Shown one piece after another: positions 59,819 to 64,000 of a stretch of 64,000 nt of DNA. The position numbers and the translations under genes were made by a program. The stretch comes from Mycolicibacterium sp. CBMA 234 (GTDB lineage: Bacteria; Actinomycetota; Actinomycetes; Mycobacteriales; Mycobacteriaceae): positions 1 to 64,000 of the forward strand of contig NZ_MPKW01000027.1 in NCBI RefSeq assembly GCF_009729415.1, read 5' to 3'. Position 1 is the first letter of the stretch. Each line of letters starts with the position of its first letter. The notes beneath the pieces are model-generated. The model did no database searches. It had not been told where the DNA came from and worked only from the letters and a program-made list of their open reading frames with translations.

Positions 59819-61161
59819 CGGCGCCTCAGGGCCCGACGGGTCACGACGCCGAGGCCCAGCAGGACGATCAGCGCGGCTCCGGCCACCACCACCATCGTGA
59901 TGGGTCCGCGGTCGGGCGGCGGGATGTACACCGGCGGCGGGATGCTCTTGACCTGGTACGGCGCCTGCTTGGGGCCGGCAGGTACATCCCAGGTCAGCGC
60001 GGCTACCGGGTCAATGACGCCGGCGCCGACGTAGTTGTCCACTCCCCCACCGGGATGCCGCGCGGTCGCGGTGATCCGGGTGACGATCTGGGCGGCGGTC
60101 AGATCCGGGAACCGCTGGCGCAGCAGCGCGGCCAGACCCGAGACGTAGGCCGCGGCGAACGACGTGCCGTTGATGGGGATGGGGCCGTCCTGCCCGGACA
60201 GCGCGTTGACTGGATTGCCGTCATAGCCCAGCGCGATGTCGTTCTCGGCCGGTGCCGCGGCGCCGACCCACGGGCCGGCCATCGAGAAGTTGCTGGGCTG
60301 GCCGGTCTGCCCGATACCGCCGACGGTCAGTACCAGTGGTGAGTACCAGGCCGGAGAAACGATGGTCTGCACCTGCTTCCAGCCACGCGGATCCGATGGC
60401 ACCCCGGCGTCCGGCGGCGGGTTCTGGGTGCAGTCCTGTCCGGTGTTGCCGGCCGCCACGACGACCACGGCGTTCTTGACGTTGACCGCGTAGGCGATGG
60501 CCGAACCGACCGCAGTCTCGTTGATGGCGCGGGTCACCTTGTAGCAGGCGGCTTCCGAGATGTTGATGACCTGGGCGCCGAGGTTCGCCGCATGGACGAT
60601 GGCGCGCGCCAGACTGCGCAGTGAACCCGCGGTCTGGGTGGTGTTCGGGTCATTCGGATCGCTGCGAGAGTCCTTTGGCTGGAACGCCTCGGACGTCTGA
60701 CGCAACGAGAGAAGGCGGGCGTCGGGGGCGACGCCGATGAACGCGTCCGTTGGGGCCGGGCGCCCCGCGATGATCGACGCGGTCAGCGTGCCGTGCGCAT
60801 CGCAGTCGGACAGGCCGTTGCCACCCTTGTCGACGAAGTCGCCGCCGGGCTCGGCGGGCACGCGGGCTGACGCGTTCACGCCGGTATCGATGACCGCGAC
60901 GGTGACGCCCGCGCCGGTCGCGAACTTCTGCGCCTCAGCCAGGTGCAGATAGTCGGCGGACCACGGCTTGTCGGCAAAGTTCGAGTTTGGCAGCACGGTC
61001 GGCGCAGAGCAGATCTTGCGCTGTTCCATGGCCTGATCGGGGCCGGTGTCGTCCGGCGGGACCGCACCCGGGTCGATGGCCGGCGGCTCGATGGCGAGAA
61101 CTGGCGGGGCGCTGGCGACAGCCAGCAGCAACGCAGCAGCTATGGCGGCTAGACGACGCAC
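59815..61161 (-). CDS. mycP1: ESX-1 mycosin protease MycP1
   Basis: A 448-residue subtilisin-like protease starting at GTG. A signal peptide ends at VLA. Catalytic blocks: Asp in VAVIDTGVN (about 96), His in DCDAHGTLTA (about 121) and Ser in NGTSFAAAY (about 333). An N-terminal extension, a proline-rich part and a C-terminal membrane helix (VVVAGAALIVLLGLGVV) are typical. MycP caps the periplasmic side of the ESX channel, and MycP1 cuts EspB. First gene of the minus-strand row mycP1-eccE1-espB-espL-lipoproteins-kinase. Confidence 0.96.
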   Translation of the reverse strand: MRRLAAIAAALLLAVASAPPVLAIEPPAIDPGAVPPDDTGPDQAMEQRKICSAPTVLPNSNFADKPWSADYLHLAEAQKFATGAGVTVAVIDTGVNASARVPAEPGGDFVDKGGNGLSDCDAHGTLTASIIAGRPAPTDAFIGVAPDARLLSLRQTSEAFQPKDSRSDPNDPNTTQTAGSLRSLARAIVHAANLGAQVINISEAACYKVTRAINETAVGSAIAYAVNVKNAVVVVAAGNTGQDCTQNPPPDAGVPSDPRGWKQVQTIVSPAWYSPLVLTVGGIGQTGQPSNFSMAGPWVGAAAPAENDIALGYDGNPVNALSGQDGPIPINGTSFAAAYVSGLAALLRQRFPDLTAAQIVTRITATARHPGGGVDNYVGAGVIDPVAALTWDVPAGPKQAPYQVKSIPPPVYIPPPDRGPITMVVVAGAALIVLLGLGVVTRRALRRR

Positions 61162-61336
61162 GAGCTACCGCCCCCACCATGGGGACGACCGCTCGTGCAG
61201 TTCTGAGTCCCCCGTGACATTTTCCCCGCTACGACATCGGCGTGAACCGCGATGCCCTCCCCATACGCATGTAGCACGAATTCATACTAGTGGTGTGTCA
61301 CGGGGGCTCTGTGCGCTTTCTGTGGTCGCTGTGACG

Positions 61337-61356
61337 GACCCCGCGCGAACGGGGTC
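61337..61356 (-). terminator. Terminator of the fru-ptsH operon
   Basis: GACCCCG and CGGGGTC (61337-61343, 61350-61356) form a perfect 7-bp stem with a 6-base loop that overlaps the ptsH stop codon. It is placed to end the minus-strand transcript coming from fruK and fruA. Confidence 0.55.
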
Positions 61357-61612
61357 AGGCGTCGAGGTCCTGGGTGACAAGGTCAGCCACAGTGGCCAGC
61401 GCCGTTTCGTCGTCGGATGCCACGGTCACCTGGGCTCCGTTGCCCGCCCCGAGGGTCATGATCATCAGTGCCGAACCGGCGTCGACAGGCTCTCCACCGT
61501 CGAGCGCCAAGGTGACTTGTGCACCGGAATTGACCACCGCTTCGGAGATGATGGCCGCCGGGCGGGCGTGCAGGCCGATAGTGGAGCCGACGGTGACGAT
61601 CTTGCTGGGCAT
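61355..61612 (-). CDS. ptsH: Phosphocarrier protein HPr
   Basis: An 85-residue HPr. The phosphorylated histidine is His15 in IGLHARPAA, and a GSALMIMTLGAGNG segment marks the regulatory-site region. It passes phosphate from enzyme I to the sugar-specific enzymes of the phosphotransferase system. It is the last gene of the operon, 49 bases after fruA. Enzyme I is not in the window. Confidence 0.96.
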   Translation of the reverse strand: MPSKIVTVGSTIGLHARPAAIISEAVVNSGAQVTLALDGGEPVDAGSALMIMTLGAGNGAQVTVASDDETALATVADLVTQDLDA

Positions 61613-61661
61613 GGGTTCTCCTTGTTGTTGGATTGGGTGTGGATCGGGACGGTTTCAGCGG

Positions 61662-63677
61662 CTAGGCGGGCTGCAGGGACTCGGCGTCGTCGATGAATGC
61701 GGCTGGCTTGCCGGCGCTCTTGGCCACGATGACGGCCAGTGCGCTGCAGATGGCGCCGACGAGCACGGCCACCACGAACCAGATCAGGTGGTCGATGGCG
61801 AAGAAGACGAAGATGCCGCCGTGCGGTGCCTTGGAGGTCACGTCGAATGTCATCACCAGCGCGCCGGTGACTGCACCGCCGAACATCATGGACGGGATGA
61901 CCCGCAGGGGGTCGGCCGCGGCGAAGGGGATGGCGCCCTCGGTGATGAAGCATGCGCCGAGAAGCCAAGCGGCCCGGCCGTTTTCCCGCTCGGGTTCGGT
62001 GAACAACCCGGGCCGCAGAGTAGAGGCCAGGGCCATGGCCAGTGGCGGCACCATGCCGGCGGCCATGACCGCGGCCATGATCCGCAGCGAGGCGGGGTCG
62101 GCCACATTGAGACCGGCGGCGGCGAACGCGTAAGCCGCCTTGTTGACCGGTCCGCCCAGGTCAAAACACATCATCAAGCCGAGGATGATGCCCAGCAGGA
62201 CCAGTGAGCTGCCGGTCATGCCGCCGAGCCAGTGCGTCAGGCCGGCGGTGAGGGCAGCCAGCGGGCGGCCCAGCAGCAGGAACATGGACAGGCCGACGAT
62301 CAGCGAGGCTCCGAGCGGGATCACCACCACCGGCATCAGTCCGCGGAACCACTGGGGCACCTTGAACGACCCGATCCACAGTGCGGCGAAACCGGCGATC
62401 AATCCACCGACGATGCCGCCGATGAATCCGCCGCCGACGGTCACGGCCACGGCGCCCGCAGTGAAACCCGGTGCGATACCAGGACGATCGGCGATGGCGA
62501 ACGAGATGTAACCGGCGAGCGCGGGGACCAGGAAGCCGAACGCGAGCCCACCGAGCGTGAACAGCACCGCGCCGAGGTACTGCATGACCCCGCCGGCCGG
62601 CAGGTTGGTCAACGAATTGGTCGTGGCGATGATGTGCGCCAGCGAATCCGACTGTCCGGCAGGCTTGTTGGCGATCTCATAGCCGGCGAACAAGAACCCC
62701 AGCGCGATCAGCAGGCCACCGGCGGCGACGAACGGGATCATGTAGCTGACGCCGGTCAGCAGGATCTGGCGCAGCCGGGTACCCCAGCCCAGCCCGCCAC
62801 GGGCATCGGCAGGCGCGGAGGCCGAGGCCTCGCCCTGCACCCGCGCGGCCTGCGGATCTTTCGCCGCCGCAACGGCTTCGGCGATCATCGTGTCGGGTTC
62901 GTTGATGGCGCGCTTCACGCCGGAGGCGACCACGGGTTTACCGGCGAAGCGTTGTTTGTCTTTGACCCCGACGTCGGTGGCGAAGATGACGGCGTCGGCC
63001 TTGGCGATGGTCTCGGCCGACAGCGGGGTGGAGCCGGATGAGCCCTGGGTTTCGACGCTGAACGTCACCTTGGCACGGTCCGCGGCCAGTTTCAGCGCAT
63101 CGGCAGCCATGTAGGTGTGCGCAATACCGGTGGGGCAGGCGGTGATTGCGACGATCGAGGTGGTCGGGGCGGGCTCAGCAGCTGGAACCGGGGCCGTGGG
63201 GGTGGCCGAGACTGCCGGCGCGGCAGGGGCCGGGTTGACGACGTCCTCGACCAGCGCGACTACATCGGCCGCCGATCCCGCAGCACGCAACTGCTCGACG
63301 AAATCCTTGCGCACGAGGGCGCGGGCCAGGCTGGACAGCAGCTTCATGTGCTCGGCGCCACCGGATTCCGGTGCCGCGATCAGAAACGCCAGGTCTGCAG
63401 GTCCGTCGGGCGCGCCGAACGGAACCCCGGGAGTAAGGCGCGCGAAACCGATGGTCGGTTCGTCGACATGCGGTGATCGGCAGTGCGGGATCGCTATACC
63501 GCCGGGAAGCCCAGTGGCCGACTGGGATTCGCGGGCCAGGGCCGCTTCGACCAGCCCGTCGCGGTTGGTGGCGCGGCCTGCCGCGGCCATCCGATCGGCC
63601 AGCAGCTCGATGACTTTCTGCTTGTTTGACCCCGCGTCGACGTCCAGCGCAACGAGGTCGGAAGTGATGATCGGCAC
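61662..63677 (-). CDS. fruA: Fructose PTS transporter, fused EIIABC
   Basis: A 671-residue fusion. EIIA (1-145) has the active histidine His65 in GIAIPHCRSPH. A Pro/Ala linker leads to EIIB (about 173-270) with Cys181 in TACPTGIAHTY. EIIC (about 300-640) is the membrane channel, with GVSYMIPFVAAGGLLIALGF and repeated glycine-rich helices. It imports fructose and releases fructose 1-phosphate. It lies between fruK and ptsH on the same strand. Confidence 0.96.
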   Translation of the reverse strand: MPIITSDLVALDVDAGSNKQKVIELLADRMAAAGRATNRDGLVEAALARESQSATGLPGGIAIPHCRSPHVDEPTIGFARLTPGVPFGAPDGPADLAFLIAAPESGGAEHMKLLSSLARALVRKDFVEQLRAAGSAADVVALVEDVVNPAPAAPAVSATPTAPVPAAEPAPTTSIVAITACPTGIAHTYMAADALKLAADRAKVTFSVETQGSSGSTPLSAETIAKADAVIFATDVGVKDKQRFAGKPVVASGVKRAINEPDTMIAEAVAAAKDPQAARVQGEASASAPADARGGLGWGTRLRQILLTGVSYMIPFVAAGGLLIALGFLFAGYEIANKPAGQSDSLAHIIATTNSLTNLPAGGVMQYLGAVLFTLGGLAFGFLVPALAGYISFAIADRPGIAPGFTAGAVAVTVGGGFIGGIVGGLIAGFAALWIGSFKVPQWFRGLMPVVVIPLGASLIVGLSMFLLLGRPLAALTAGLTHWLGGMTGSSLVLLGIILGLMMCFDLGGPVNKAAYAFAAAGLNVADPASLRIMAAVMAAGMVPPLAMALASTLRPGLFTEPERENGRAAWLLGACFITEGAIPFAAADPLRVIPSMMFGGAVTGALVMTFDVTSKAPHGGIFVFFAIDHLIWFVVAVLVGAICSALAVIVAKSAGKPAAFIDDAESLQPA

Positions 63678-63703
63678 GGGTGTTCCTTTGGCTTGACTGT
63701 GGA

Positions 63704-64000
63704 TCAGAGGGGGGTCGTCACTGACGTGACAGCCTGTACCCGAACGGCTTTCACGTTGATCTGCCCGGGGGTGGGCAGCGCGGAACCAGGCAGGGCGGCG
63801 GCGGCGCTGCCGTAGGCGACGGCCGTCCGGAGCCGTTCCGCGAGTGGGGCGCCGGCGGTCGTCGCCGCGAGATAGCCGGCCAGCGATGCGTCACCGGCCC
63901 CGACGGTGCTGCGTGGCACGATGGCCGGGGCGCTGGCCACCCACGCGTCGGCGTGGTCGACCAGGACTGCGCCCGCGCCACCGAGGGTGACCAGTACGGT
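63704..64000 (-). CDS. fruK: 1-phosphofructokinase, C-terminal part (cut by window edge)
   Basis: The last 98 codons of a PfkB-family kinase; the frame stays open to the window edge, so the start is outside. VTLGGAGAVLVDHADAWVAS and the signature STVGAGDASLAGYLAA with the catalytic aspartate (GAGD) are seen. With fruA 26 bases downstream, this is the enzyme that converts fructose 1-phosphate to fructose 1,6-bisphosphate. Confidence 0.9.
   Translation of the reverse strand, partial: TVLVTLGGAGAVLVDHADAWVASAPAIVPRSTVGAGDASLAGYLAATTAGAPLAERLRTAVAYGSAAAALPGSALPTPGQINVKAVRVQAVTSVTTPL

Noticed and set aside
1..64000. CRISPR arrays, insertion sequences, prophage genes, rRNA
   Set aside because: No regularly spaced repeats, transposase, integrase, phage structural gene or rRNA sequence was seen.

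Overview
The window looks like a chromosome segment of a high-GC, probably free-living mycobacterium (Mycolicibacterium type). The strongest evidence is a nearly complete ESX-1-type (type VII) secretion locus with an EsxB/EsxA pair, PE35, PPE68, EspB and a split EccCa/EccCb ATPase. WhiB6, an LpqN-type lipoprotein, a PepD-like protease and many TetR, SDR and F420-type proteins agree with this. I cannot name the species. I see no insertion sequence, prophage, CRISPR array or rRNA.

Layout. (1) 1-5056: tRNA-Leu with a strong terminator, then a TetR regulator divergent from an overlapping trio of two tandem ABC1/UbiB-like kinases and a cytochrome P450. (2) 5453-13033: accessory redox genes, comprising an FAD oxidoreductase, two SDRs, an LLM/F420-type oxidoreductase, two NTF2-like proteins, two TetR regulators and one unknown protein. 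Several short inverted repeats lie at their promoters. (3) 13044-27851: cell-envelope and regulatory genes. These include a zinc-metallopeptidase-like lipoprotein, DUF4333 and LpqN lipoproteins, a giant BTAD/AAA regulator, PepD, a Tat-exported phosphatase, a receptor Ser/Thr kinase and a TetR/crotonase pair. (4) 27930-61161: the ESX-1 region. (5) 61355-64000: ptsH-fruA-fruK, the fructose phosphotransferase genes, cut off by the window edge.

The ESX-1 region is the main interest. The core runs espG1-espH-eccA1-eccB1-eccCa1-eccCb1-PE35-PPE68-esxB-esxA-espI-eccD1 on the + strand and mycP1-eccE1-espB-espL on the - strand. espE, espF, espJ and espK are not seen. Near where espE/espF would be expected there is a double helix-turn-helix protein and a second MinD/EspI-like ATPase. 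Where espJ/espK would be expected there is a block of about 11 kb that looks like a phospho-signalling and envelope module. It holds a proline-rich membrane protein with three TQxV motifs, a metallopeptidase-like lipoprotein, an Rv1747-like double-FHA ABC exporter carrying an extra PknH-like sensor domain, and a lipoprotein with the same sensor fold. On the other strand, at the 3' end of the mycP1-eccE1-espB-espL gene row, are two duplicated lipoproteins and a transmembrane Ser/Thr kinase whose outer domain resembles iron-siderophore binding proteins.

How they may work together (inference): the kinase senses a ligand outside the membrane and phosphorylates threonines in the proline-rich protein and/or the exporter. 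The exporter's FHA domains read these marks, coupling an envelope or iron signal to export beside the ESX-1 machine. The embedding of this module inside the ESX-1 locus, and the siderophore-binding-like kinase, are the best candidates for something undescribed.
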